Shown one piece after another: positions 1-8,802 of a DNA stretch of 62,333 nucleotides (its first letter is position 1; each line of letters opens with the position of its first letter). The stretch is from Paenibacillus bovis (GTDB lineage Bacteria > Bacillota > Bacilli > Bacillales > Bacillaceae_C), in the NCBI GenBank assembly GCA_007679095.1, contig VEFU01000023.1:1-62333 (forward strand), given 5' to 3'. Position numbers and translations under genes: made by a program. Under the pieces are notes generated by a model. The model had not been told where the DNA came from. It was given only the letters and a program-made list of their open reading frames with translations, and searched no databases.

Positions 1-7
1 ATTTTGG

Positions 8-25
8 GGAGGTACTCCTTTTTTT
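8..25 (+). terminator. Possible weak intrinsic terminator at the window edge
   Basis: A short GGAG/CTCC stem with a three-base loop is followed by seven T residues. It would end a plus-strand transcript entering from the left. The stem is only 4 bp and the upstream gene lies outside the window, so this is weak. The rest of the stretch up to the catalase gene is AT-rich leader; its best ribosome-binding match is AAGGATAGG just before the ATG. Confidence 0.3.
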
Positions 26-123
26 ACGTCTCAAAAACCTTGGGGCTCTAAGGGTTTAATTTATGAAATTGATTCACGTATTATATCATGGAGGAAAAAT
101 AGTAATAAAGGATAGGTGATTAC

Positions 124-2181
124 ATGGATGATAAAACACCAAGAAATAAAAAACCTGTTCCAACTGATAAAAAACAGCAACAATTAGACCAATATCGTAT
201 ACAAAACACTGGAAAACCAATGACTACGAATGAAGGAATTAAAATTGCAAATGATGAGGAAATCTTAACAGCGGGTGTGCGTGGACCTGGGTTACTGCAG
301 GACTACTGGTATTTTGAAAAAATGACACACTTCGTTAAAGAAGAACAACCTGAAAGAGTAGTGCATGCACGAGGGTATAGTGCTCATGGGGAGTTTGAAT
401 GTTACCAGTCGATGAGCCATGTGACAAAGGCAGGTTTTCTACAAGAGCCCGGGAAAAAGACGCCATTAACGATCCGCTATTCTACCGTACAAGGCTCTAG
501 AGGATCGTATGATACAGCGCGTGATCTACGCTGTCAAGGTGTGAAGTTTTATACAGAAGAGGGTAATTATGACTTAACAACCATTGATATGCCTGTATTA
601 ATTAATAATGACCCGATGAAGTTTCCGGATGTAATACATGCATATCAATCTAAACAGGATGATGATATCCCAACTGCTACTGGTGCACATGACAGGTTTT
701 GGGATTATATCGCTAATAATCAAGAGGCTATTCATATGGTCATGTGGGTAATGTCTGATCGAGGAATTGTAAGAAGTTATCGCATGATGGATTCGTGGTC
801 CATTAATACGTATTTATTTGTAAATGAAAAAGGGGTAGCTACTTTTGTCCGCTTTGTCTGGAAAGCTGTTCTCGGAACACATTCCTTGCTACAAGAAGAG
901 GCTATAAAGCTTGGTGGAATAGATCCAGATTTTCATCGCAAAGACTTGCGTGAAGCAATTGACAAAGGTTTCTACCCTGAATATGAATTAGGGGTTCAAT
1001 TAATTCCCTTGGAAGATGAATTCAAATTCGATTTTGATATTCTCGACCCCGCAAAGTTTTGGCCGGAAGAACTTGTACCCGTTCAAATCATTGGGAAGAT
1101 GACCTTGAACAGAAATATTGATAATTATCATACAGAATCTGAACAAGTAGCATTTAACCCAGCAAATGTTGTACCTGGAATTGACTTTTCCAATGACCCG
1201 GTATTACAAGGACGATTAATTGCATATCAGAGTGCGCAATACCACCGTATAGGTGTTAATCATCAGGAATTACCTATCAATAAATCACTTTGTCCATTCC
1301 ATAACAATACACGTCGTGGTCCAATGAGATATAGAATTGACGTTGATAAGGTAAATTACCATAACAATTCTCTAGCAAATAATACTCCTTTCACGACACC
1401 ACCAGAAGAAGGTGGCTATGAGCACTATCCAAAGAAAGTGGAAGGTCACGTTATACGTGCACGAAGTAAGTCGTTCTTCGACTTCTATACACAACCACGG
1501 ATTTTCTGGAATAGCTTGACACCGATTGAGAAGGAGCACACCATTGAAGGGTTTAGCTATCAGCTCGGTAAAGTGAAAAGCGCCTCTGTAAGACAGCAAA
1601 ATGTTGAGTTGTTAGGAAATATCGATACGGAACTTGCAACCATTGTTGCTGAAAATATTGGAGTAAACCCTCCTTCAACTACACCAGTATCTGTTGAAAC
1701 AAAATATCCATCTCTTAGCCAATATAGTACACCTCGTTACGCACAAACGCTAAAAGTAGGGATTCTCGTTGGAAATGGATTTAATAGTAGAGAGGTAACG
1801 AGTGTCATTAATACTCTTAATCAAAATGGAGTATTTTACTGGATTATTAGTGAAACACTTGCTCCTGTTACAGGTGATGATGGTACTCAACTCAAGGTAG
1901 ACCATACAATTCTTACAGCTAGCCCTTATTTAGTCGATGCTCTTTATGTCGTTGGAGGTCAAGCAAAAAGACAACCGAAGTTTAATACGGCTATTACAAA
2001 CTTTGTACATGTTGCGTATAAGAATTATAAACCAATTGGTGTTGCATCAACTGGGCAATCCTTTATTCAGCCAACCGAAAAGAACAACTTAGCTGGTGTT
2101 GTTTTTGCTGCAAATAATGCTAATTTTGGAAAGGATTTTGTTTCTGCTATTGCCCAACAACGTTTCTGGAATAGGCAGTAA
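124..2181 (+). CDS. katE: Large-subunit catalase, KatE/HPII type, with altered active site
   Basis: Haem catalase of the large (clade 2) type, normally converting hydrogen peroxide to water and oxygen in the cytoplasm. The length (685 aa) matches B. subtilis KatE. The core spans roughly residues 30-500; the C-terminal ~140 residues are the DJ-1/PfpI-like domain of large catalases (LKVGILVGNGF). Distal His81 (RVVHARG), Ser120 (RYSTV) and the haem-ligand region with Arg364 and Tyr368 (QGRLIAY) are present. The segment that normally reads DLVGNN-P-FF is DLTTIDMPVL here, so the paired distal asparagines are Ile154-Asp155. Activity may be changed or lost. It stands alone on the plus strand. Family assignment is firm; catalase activity is uncertain. 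Confidence 0.9.
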   Translation: MDDKTPRNKKPVPTDKKQQQLDQYRIQNTGKPMTTNEGIKIANDEEILTAGVRGPGLLQDYWYFEKMTHFVKEEQPERVVHARGYSAHGEFECYQSMSHVTKAGFLQEPGKKTPLTIRYSTVQGSRGSYDTARDLRCQGVKFYTEEGNYDLTTIDMPVLINNDPMKFPDVIHAYQSKQDDDIPTATGAHDRFWDYIANNQEAIHMVMWVMSDRGIVRSYRMMDSWSINTYLFVNEKGVATFVRFVWKAVLGTHSLLQEEAIKLGGIDPDFHRKDLREAIDKGFYPEYELGVQLIPLEDEFKFDFDILDPAKFWPEELVPVQIIGKMTLNRNIDNYHTESEQVAFNPANVVPGIDFSNDPVLQGRLIAYQSAQYHRIGVNHQELPINKSLCPFHNNTRRGPMRYRIDVDKVNYHNNSLANNTPFTTPPEEGGYEHYPKKVEGHVIRARSKSFFDFYTQPRIFWNSLTPIEKEHTIEGFSYQLGKVKSASVRQQNVELLGNIDTELATIVAENIGVNPPSTTPVSVETKYPSLSQYSTPRYAQTLKVGILVGNGFNSREVTSVINTLNQNGVFYWIISETLAPVTGDDGTQLKVDHTILTASPYLVDALYVVGGQAKRQPKFNTAITNFVHVAYKNYKPIGVASTGQSFIQPTEKNNLAGVVFAANNANFGKDFVSAIAQQRFWNRQ

Positions 2182-2188
2182 TCAATAT

Positions 2189-2222
2189 AATAGGGAAAAT
2201 AACAATTTGTTATTTCTCTATT
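2189..2222 (+). terminator. Probable terminator after catalase
   Basis: An imperfect stem of about 13 bp (AATAGGGAAAATAAC against GTTATTTCTCTATT) lies 8 bases after the catalase stop codon. The following T-tract is short, so it may be an inefficient terminator. Confidence 0.4.
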
Positions 2223-2253
2223 AACTTATACTCTCATTCTGGGAGGTGTTGTA

Positions 2254-2439
2254 ATGAACGATGATAGCTTTATCAAGCAAAAATTGTCTATGCAAGGTTT
2301 ACCTATCCATGAAGCAGATATTCCCCATATTTATAACATTCTTTCTACTATTAACCATGCTAGTAGCAGTCTACATTTATTTCCACAGTTAAATAAAAAG
2401 GTTCCAATTACAATAGTAGATAAGAGGTTGATGCAATGA
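2254..2439 (+). CDS. Small AtzG-like (DUF4089-type) partner protein
   Basis: A 61-residue protein, preceded by a good GGGAGGTG ribosome-binding site. Small proteins of this size encoded directly upstream of amidases belong to the AtzG/DUF4089 group, which in studied cases bind the amidase as an accessory subunit, much as GatC binds GatA. The TGA stop overlaps the presumed ATG of the following amidase (ATGA), a typical sign of translational coupling. The assignment rests on size, position and the general feel of the sequence (helix, PHIYNIL, then a short tail) rather than on a diagnostic motif. Confidence 0.6.
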   Translation: MNDDSFIKQKLSMQGLPIHEADIPHIYNILSTINHASSSLHLFPQLNKKVPITIVDKRLMQ

Positions 2440-3831
2440 CAGATCTTGCATTTTTTAACTGCCTCTGAACTAGCTCCATTAATTAAGTCAAAGCAATTAT
2501 CCCCCGTAGAAGTGACGAAACATATGTTAAACCGCATCGATACAATTGATCCCACTATTAAATCTTATATTACTCCTCTACATGACCTTGCTCTAAAACA
2601 AGCAAAAGCAGCAGAAAATAGCATTCTACATGGGAATTACAAAGGACCGCTCCACGGAATTACAACTGGAATTAAGGATAATTACTATACAAAAGGAATA
2701 CGAACAACAGATGGATCAAAGCTTTTTGCTAATTTCATTCCGAAAAAGACAGCCACAGCAGCTAAAAAACTATTAGCTGCTGGTACGATTATGTTAGGTA
2801 AGCTCAATATGCATGAACTTGCTCTAGGCTCTAGCGGGACAGATCTTACCTTTGGAACTACCCGGAATCCATGGAACACTTCTTACATGCCTGGAGGTTC
2901 CAGTGGTGGGAGCAGTGCCGCTCTAGCAGCTGGGCTTACTACTCTTGCAACAGGATCTGACACATTTGGTTCCATTCGTTTACCTGCTGCTATGTGTGGG
3001 ATTTATGGATTAAAGCCCACATATGGACTTATAAGCACTTATGGTATGTTTCCTTCTGCGAGATCTTTAGATCATGCTGGGCCAATGGCAAGATCTGTTT
3101 CTGATTTAGCATTGATGCTTAATGAGATGGCAGGATATGATCCAAATGATCCTGGAAGTCTTCGTGTACCTATTCCTAATTATGTTGAGAATTTGAATAT
3201 AGGAATAAAAGGATTAAGAATTGGTATTCCTACGTACTATTTAGAAGGATTGGATCCCGAAGTTGAAAAGCTATTTGTTAATGCCCTTGCAACACTAAGA
3301 GGTCTAGGAGCGGAGGTTAGAGAAATTTCCATTCCAGAACTTACGATGGCTACCTTTGCAGGCTATAGTATTGTTACAGGAGAAGCCTCTTCCTTCCATT
3401 TCAATTGGCTACAAACTCGTCCTGAAGATTATGCAGCAGACAATCGTATATTTCTTTTAGCAGGTACTTTTACAACTGCGATTCAATATGACAAATCACA
3501 ACAAGCACGAAGAATGATGGTAGAAGCATTTGACCGCGCCTTTAAGAATGTTGATATATTACTTGGTCCAACAATCCCGATTACTACACCTGCATTTTCA
3601 CAGAATTGGGTGGAACAAAATTTAGATTTGATAAAACGCTGTATGCCTTTTACTGTTCCAGTTAATTTAACAGGGACACCAAGTCTTGCTGTACCAATGG
3701 GATTAGATCAAAGAGGTATGCCTGTCGGGATGCAATTTATCGGAAATCACCTTTCTGAACATCAGCTACTTCAAGTAGGATATGCATGGGAACAAGTAAA
3801 TCCTTTTCAGTTTCAAATAAAGACACAATAG
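2436..3831 (+). pseudogene. Amidase-signature hydrolase, frameshifted near the start
   Basis: Amidase signature family enzyme (GatA/AtzE-like), expected to hydrolyse a C-N amide bond; substrate unknown. The Ser-cisSer-Lys triad is visible: Lys in GIKDNYY, cis-Ser in GGSSGGSSAA, nucleophile Ser in SDTFGSIRLPA. The last motif has Phe where DTGGS is usual. The long open frame begins only at a TTG at 2446. The natural ATG at 2436, overlapping the upstream stop, gives MTDLAFF and then shifts out of frame. Removing one T from the six-T run at 2451-2456 would give MTDLAFLTASELAP, joining both frames. So there is probably a 1-base insertion, either real or a homopolymer sequencing error. The rest is intact (about 464 aa). 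Confidence 0.75.
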
Positions 3832-3880
3832 CTACGAAAATACCTACTTGAACTTTCAAGTGGGTATTTTCGTAGCTATT
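3827..3880. terminator. Bidirectional terminator between convergent genes
   Basis: A long, almost perfect inverted repeat has 25-bp arms (outer part AATAGCTACGAAAATACC) and a 4-base loop, with one mismatch. It begins at the amidase stop codon and lies between the amidase and the convergent vWA lipoprotein gene. Flanking A/T tracts inside the arms suit termination from both sides. Confidence 0.8.
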
Positions 3881-3909
3881 GAAATTATCGTATACGAAGT
3901 TCAAAAAAT

Positions 3910-5299
3910 TTAATCTTCGTTCATTTTCTCTCTTTCCTCTTCCCCTTTTTTTCGTACATCTTCTCTCGATTCTCTTGCTTGTTCCTGTATTTCTCTTATA
4001 TATTGATTTTCCTTTTCTCGTGCATAAGTCCTAATATCATTATTACGATTTCTTATTGCTTTATCTATTTTTCGCTTCGAATCAGCATCAAGGTCTAATT
4101 CAGTCTGCATGAAATCAGTGAGGGCAAGGAGTTTTTCCATTTCTTCGTTTGCTTTTTCATATATGGCGTTCTTGATGGCATGCACTTGTTTCCGTTTTTC
4201 TAGTTCGGTTTTATAGTAGTTAGATACATTTTCAGCTTGCCACTGTAACCATTCTTTTTCAAGCTCCCTTTGTTCTGATGTAAAAAACTCCTCCAACTCT
4301 TGCTGAGATGTCACTGTCATATACTTCCCTTTTCCCGCTTCTGCTACAGCCATTAATTCATTTTGGCCAGCATTATCGACATCAAAGCCAATGATATTTA
4401 CAACTGCTTTTATATTAGAGGAATTTAACTTTTTTGCTTCTTCAGCAGGATCTCCATCACATGTTTCAACCCCATCACTTACAATGTAAATTATATTTTC
4501 CATGCCTTCTGCAGCTTGTAGATCCTCATATGTTGCTGCAATAGAAGCAGCTAGCGGTGTCCAACCAGCTGGTTCGATGTCATGTAGAACTGTACTAAAT
4601 TGCTCTTGATCATAGGGGGAGAGTTCGTAAACAACCTCTGTACTTGAACATGAAAGGGATTTGTCACTTTGATTACCTAGTTCCTTTGTGTCCATACACC
4701 TGTAAGGAAACATTTACGTCAGGAGGAAGCTTCGTGACAAATGATTCTATCGCATTTACAGCATGCACCATCTTTGTATCCCCATCTATTTCTCCCCTCA
4801 TACTACCACTTGCATCTAATAGGATTACGATATTTACTTCTTTTCCTATTGGAATTCCTGCCTCAGCAGAATTATTTCCACCTTCGGGTTCCTCACTCGG
4901 ATCGTCAAATGAAAAGTCAAAGTTAACTATTTGTTCATAAAGATCTCGATAGTCATCTGCAACCAATGCAAGTAGGCTAGCAAAGTAATCATCCTCCGAT
5001 ATGTCAGTCGAGAAATCGGCAATTTCTGTCTTTACTTTCGCTTCATCATAATTATCTGCACCATATATTCCAGGTTGTAGTCTCATAAGAGTTTCTCCAT
5101 CACGTACCTTGTATGTCTCTAAATCTAATGCATCTTCCACTACATCAACCTGCTCTTCTTCACTTGTATCCTTTTTATTATCTTCTTGTTCAACCGGACC
5201 ATTTTTGACTTTTTCCTCATCTGCACTTTTTTCAGTAACTGAACAGCCTACAAGAAAGATAGCTAATAAAAATAAATTAAAGATATTTTTTATCCGCAT
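3910..5299 (-). pseudogene. Secreted von Willebrand A-domain lipoprotein, split by a frameshift
   Basis: The N-terminal part begins MRIKNIFNLF and has a lipoprotein signal with lipobox LVGC, so it should be anchored outside the membrane. A vWA domain follows with MIDAS DASGSM. The reading frame then stops at YGHKGTR (near 4673). The rest of the domain (NQSDKS onward, MIDAS Thr in GWTPLAAS, Asp in IVSDGVETC) continues in another frame. One base too many near 4675-4685 explains the break. A charged coiled-coil tail of ~100 residues ends the protein. The organisation resembles B. subtilis YwmC/YwmD-type vWA proteins. It is preceded 25 bases upstream by another lipoprotein gene, so they probably form a two-gene operon. 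It could be a pseudogene, a sequencing error or, less likely, a programmed shift. Confidence 0.7.
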
Positions 5300-5324
5300 T
5301 ACACATCCCCTATTTAACTTACTC

Positions 5325-6122
5325 TTACTCAAGGATATCCTCTTCAGGAGTAGGTATCTCGACCTTTCCTCCCCACTGTGTAAATGTGTTAGAAGATCTA
5401 TCACTTAAATCTCCAATAGTTCCTGTTGCAACAAAATACGCCGCTAAGTAATCGTTCGTAATCCAAAACTCCAACTCTGATATAATCGATATTTCCATGT
5501 CAATTACATCCTCAGAAGTAAGTTTCCATGCTTTATTTGTAAATGCATCTGAATCTGGAATATCATCTTCCCCAACGACAGACCACATCGATACCTGCCC
5601 TAATAATTCTGCAATAAATTGTGGATCTACAAATGTTCGATAGCCCTTAATAACGGTATTGGCGATGATTGTTTCAGGATGTGTGGAGTTGTGATTCTCT
5701 TCTATCCATCTTCCATCATGCGTTTGCATCCATCCAGTATCTTCTGTCAACACTGCACCGAACTGACCATTATCTACACTCATTGCAAAAAACGGATTCC
5801 ATGTAAAATCAACAGTCGTCGTTATACCACTATTATTTTTCACAATATGTGTGCCTGTTTGTTGCATGATCATTGCCTCTAGAACACAATTAGCTAAATC
5901 ACTTCCGCTAATTTCTTGACTCGTTGATAATAAAACAGAATTACAGCCTTCGTATTCTGTTAACTTCTCGTCATCAGGTTCTGGATTTTTCTTCATCTTA
6001 TCTTCATCTACATTATCCCTATTTTCCTCAACTCCAGATGATACTTCTTTTTCCGTATCCCTGGTGCCTCCTTTCTCCGATGAGTTACAAGCAGATAGCA
6101 GTACAGACAATATGAGAATCAT
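5325..6122 (-). CDS. Putative lipoprotein of unknown function
   Basis: A 265-residue product with a hydrophobic start and lipobox LLSAC, then a charged low-complexity linker (residues ~20-50) and a globular domain of unknown family with several Trp. The ATG used here has no ribosome-binding site and the signal peptide lacks a basic start. A well-placed AGGAGA precedes an ATG about 21 bases upstream in another frame. Dropping one T from the TTTT after that ATG would give a better signal peptide reading MFAYSLMILILSV. So the start may be damaged. It is followed by the vWA lipoprotein gene. No function can be assigned. Confidence 0.6.
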   Translation of the reverse strand: MILILSVLLSACNSSEKGGTRDTEKEVSSGVEENRDNVDEDKMKKNPEPDDEKLTEYEGCNSVLLSTSQEISGSDLANCVLEAMIMQQTGTHIVKNNSGITTTVDFTWNPFFAMSVDNGQFGAVLTEDTGWMQTHDGRWIEENHNSTHPETIIANTVIKGYRTFVDPQFIAELLGQVSMWSVVGEDDIPDSDAFTNKAWKLTSEDVIDMEISIISELEFWITNDYLAAYFVATGTIGDLSDRSSNTFTQWGGKVEIPTPEEDILE

Positions 6123-6609
6123 TAATGAATAAGCAAAACATTTATCTTTCTCCTATACACCTCTCATTCTCCCTTCGTTAATAACCGTTATATTAATAAA
6201 TTAAAATATTTTACTTTTGTTACAAAAAAATAACATCTCATAACAATCCAATTATACAATATTCTGAAATTTCTCCAATAAACATTAATACCTAGCAATA
6301 TGCGTTTGTTATTAGTTTTACGTCATTTTCTTTCATTTTGCAGGATCTTAGATTCATAATCTTTGCACAACATAACTCCAAAACGATATTTTTAGTTACT
6401 TATACCTAAATGAATTTTCTTCTAGGGTTTTACACAGGTTTTTTTGCGAAAAAATAGGATAACTCGTTAAATATGGAGTTATCCCTTCTAAAAATGAATA
6501 TATCTGTTAATAACACATTATTGTTATTTTCCGTTATCTTTAATATGTGTCGGTTGAAGACACTTTTGCCTAATGAATCACTTTCTTCGATTATTCAGAA
6601 CAAACTTGA
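6123..6609. other. AT-rich intergenic region
   Basis: No convincing gene is seen here. The stretch is strongly AT-rich and presumably holds the promoter of the lipoprotein pair. An inverted repeat reading GGATAACTC against GAGTTATCC lies at about 6458-6485 and is a likely hairpin or terminator for the truncated gene to its right. Confidence 0.4.
6458..6485. terminator. Hairpin, possible terminator
   Basis: The perfect arms GGATAACTC and GAGTTATCC are separated by ten bases. An A-rich run lies to the left on the plus strand (T-rich in the minus-strand transcript), which fits a terminator for transcripts moving leftward. Confidence 0.5.
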
Positions 6610-6765
6610 TTAATTATGAGATTTTCGAAATGTATTAATTCTCCATATTCCAAACGCCACTACCGTAAGCATAATGACAATACTAACCATTTCCATCACG
6701 GAAGGAAATGTACCCTGATAGAAATATGAATAAAGTAAGCCAAAGATTATTTCAAAAACAAGGTA
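6610..6765 (-). pseudogene. C-terminal remnant of a membrane transporter (EamA/DMT-like)
   Basis: This frame has no start codon. It encodes about 50 residues: YLVFEIIFGLLYSYFY, a short loop, then a hydrophobic span ending VVAFGIWRINTF and a stop. The pattern of two final membrane helices with FEIIFGLLYS resembles the C-terminus of EamA-type drug/metabolite transporters. Everything upstream of this tail has been replaced by the stop of the neighbouring surface-protein gene. It is a gene remnant; family assignment is tentative. Confidence 0.4.
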
Positions 6766-6771
6766 ATGCTG

Positions 6772-8013
6772 TTAATACAATCCATATGATTTTGCAAATG
6801 CTCTTCCAACTTCGAAAAGGATCGATCTGTCTTCAGCTGTGAACTCTGGTTTTGATACAAAGTAAGTATGCAACAATTTATCTTCATCAATTAAGTATTC
6901 TGAACTAAAAATATCTCCGTTGTTATCTTTTCCACTGAGGCCAACTGACAGATAACACATTGCATAACTTACATTCACTTTTGAGATTGAACCTCCACCA
7001 GGAAGACTTCTGTTGTAAGAATATTCGTGGTAAGACTTACTTTTATTCGTAAGTGTTGCTCCACCTGGCAGAGGAGCTTTAGGGTCATTTAATGGCGGGA
7101 AGTTAGGTGGCGGGTCATTAGGACCGATGATCCCACTACATTGATATTCTTCCTCTTTAGACTCTTCTTTCTTAGGTTCTTCCTGCTTAGGTTTCTCTTG
7201 CTTTTGCTCTTCCTGCTTAGGCTTTTCTTGTTTAGGTTTCTCCTGTTTAGGTGTTTCTTTCTTAGGTGTTTCCTGTTTAGGTGTTTCTTTCTTAGGTGTT
7301 TCCTGTTTAGGTGTTTCCTGTTTAGGTTTTGACGTGTCATTTTCCGACTTACAAGCTACAGAAGACGACTTATTTTCCTCATCCTTCTTTTCAGCTTTTT
7401 CTTCTTTCTCTTCCTTCACCACTACCTTTACAACAACTTCAAATCTTTCAGTTGTTTTGTTGCCATTTTCATCTGTCGCTTCAGCCGTCACATGATAATT
7501 ATTTTCTTTTTCCTTATCTTCTTGAATCTCGAACACTACGTCTAATTCTCCGTCAACTGGGTCCTCTGCAGTAATCATATTCTTCAATTCTTCTTCTATA
7601 TCTACTTCTTCCCCTTCAAAATCAATGACATCCTTAACACCTTTAATCACTGGCTTTTGAGTATCTTCAACGACAACTGTCACATCAAAAATTTCATCTT
7701 CCAACTCTAATCTATGTTCAGTATTACCAACCGTCATTGTGTCAACCTCTGGGTCTAAGTCAACAAAGTTTGCTTCCTTTGACTCATCTTCCATATGTAT
7801 TGTGAATGTTTTATCCACAATGTCATCTCCGTATTCAACCTTTTGCTCAATTGAAACTTTAATAGGTTCTTTAGTGTCTAGAACCTCATTTGACTCTTCT
7901 GCCTTGCCTTTACTCATAAGAACCCCTACAGAAGCTGCAACAATTAATACAACAATTCCAACGATCATCATTAGAACCTTTTTAGAATGTTTACTTGACG
8001 TTCTCGAATTCAC
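6772..8013 (-). CDS. Membrane-anchored extracellular protein with Lys/Glu/Pro repeats
   Basis: A 413-residue protein with a GTG start behind AAAGGTG. A basic N-terminus and one transmembrane segment (residues ~13-34) would place the rest outside the cell. Residues ~95-205 resemble an Ig-like DUF5011-type domain (DTQKPVIKGV, ITAEDPVDGELDV, EATDENGNK). Residues ~225-290 are a tandem PKQETPKKE-like repeat, a flexible wall-spanning stalk. The last ~115 residues (GPNDPPPNFPP to FAKSYGLY) form a separate domain of unknown family. There is no LPXTG sorting signal. The repeat DNA is prone to copy-number change. Function unknown; a cell-surface role is inferred. Confidence 0.75.
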   Translation of the reverse strand: MNSRTSSKHSKKVLMMIVGIVVLIVAASVGVLMSKGKAEESNEVLDTKEPIKVSIEQKVEYGDDIVDKTFTIHMEDESKEANFVDLDPEVDTMTVGNTEHRLELEDEIFDVTVVVEDTQKPVIKGVKDVIDFEGEEVDIEEELKNMITAEDPVDGELDVVFEIQEDKEKENNYHVTAEATDENGNKTTERFEVVVKVVVKEEKEEKAEKKDEENKSSSVACKSENDTSKPKQETPKQETPKKETPKQETPKKETPKQEKPKQEKPKQEEQKQEKPKQEEPKKEESKEEEYQCSGIIGPNDPPPNFPPLNDPKAPLPGGATLTNKSKSYHEYSYNRSLPGGGSISKVNVSYAMCYLSVGLSGKDNNGDIFSSEYLIDEDKLLHTYFVSKPEFTAEDRSILFEVGRAFAKSYGLY

Positions 8014-8337
8014 ATTTTTTCACCTTTTGTTTTTAATATTTGCTTAGCATTCTTTTTGAAATTGGTTACTAAGCCATCGCTATACTATATCGGTTGAATA
8101 CAAGAAGTTTGAAGTTTCATATAAATTAAGTAAGAAACCAGAAAACAAAATCCTCAGAACTACTAAATAAAGTTACTCATTTGAATTGTTTTTCTACTTT
8201 AACATAATGAGATATTGTACCAAAAAAATAAAGCCACACTGAATTATTTAAAATTAATGGTTCTGAACAAAAAGTGAGATATATTGCCCATATATCCGAA
8301 GGTTTAGCACGTGTGGTCAAAAGATATTTTTGTGCAT
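8014..8337. other. Intergenic region upstream of the surface-protein gene
   Basis: About 320 bases between the surface-protein gene and the rpsI terminator. It contains the ribosome-binding site AAAGGTG for the GTG start and AT-rich sequence; no confident promoter or further gene was found. A short open frame running leftward across the rpsI terminator has no supporting features. Confidence 0.4.
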
Positions 8338-8376
8338 ATAAAAAGACCCTTTCCACCAAAGTGAAAAGAGCCTTTG
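8338..8376 (-). terminator. Terminator of the rplM-rpsI operon
   Basis: In the minus-strand transcript a 12-bp stem (GGCTCTTTTCAC with GTGGAAAGGGTC, including wobble pairs) and a four-base loop are followed by five T residues. It lies just after the rpsI stop codon. Confidence 0.85.
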
Positions 8377-8387
8377 AACGTCTGAAA

Positions 8388-8780
8388 TTAACGTTTTGAG
8401 AACTGAGGAGCACGACGTGCACCTTTAAGACCGTATTTTTTACGTTCTTTCATACGTGGGTCACGAGTTAATAGACCTGCACGCTTAAGAGTGCCACGGT
8501 ATTCAGGATCTACTTCAAGCAATGCACGAGCGATACCATGACGGATTGCTCCTGCTTGTCCTGTGTAGCCGCCACCTTTAACTGATACTAATACATTATA
8601 GCTATTTACTGTTTCAGTTGCAGTAAGTGGTTGTTTGATTACTTCGCGTAATGCAGCAAATGGAATATAATCTTCTACATCACGGTTATTTATAACGATA
8701 CGGCCTTCACCAGGTACTAAACGTACACGGGCAACAGAGCTTTTACGACGACCTGTACCATAATATTGAACTTGTGCCAA
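8388..8780 (-). CDS. rpsI: 30S ribosomal protein S9
   Basis: Ribosomal protein S9 (uS9) of the small-subunit head, whose C-terminal tail reaches the P-site tRNA. Full length (130 aa). It carries the start [14 protein letters not shown] and the typical basic end RRAPQFSKR. It follows rplM by 22 bases and is the last gene of that operon, before a strong terminator. The start is supported by GGGAGGGAAT upstream. Confidence 0.98.
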   Translation of the reverse strand: MAQVQYYGTGRRKSSVARVRLVPGEGRIVINNRDVEDYIPFAALREVIKQPLTATETVNSYNVLVSVKGGGYTGQAGAIRHGIARALLEVDPEYRGTLKRAGLLTRDPRMKERKKYGLKGARRAPQFSKR

Positions 8781-8802
8781 TATAATTCCCTCCCTTTAGT
8801 GA

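Noticed and set aside
2254-3831. GatCA glutamyl-tRNA amidotransferase
   Set aside because: The small protein does not look like GatC and no gatB is adjacent; the pair fits the AtzG-like/amidase arrangement better.
7089-7340. Lys/Arg-rich minus-strand frame and Phe/Leu-rich plus-strand frame over the surface-protein stalk
   Set aside because: Both are shadows of the low-complexity repeat DNA; composition is explained by the PKQETPKKE coding sequence in other frames.
8177-8422. 81-residue minus-strand frame across the rpsI terminator
   Set aside because: It overlaps rpsI and its terminator, has no ribosome-binding site and no recognisable sequence.
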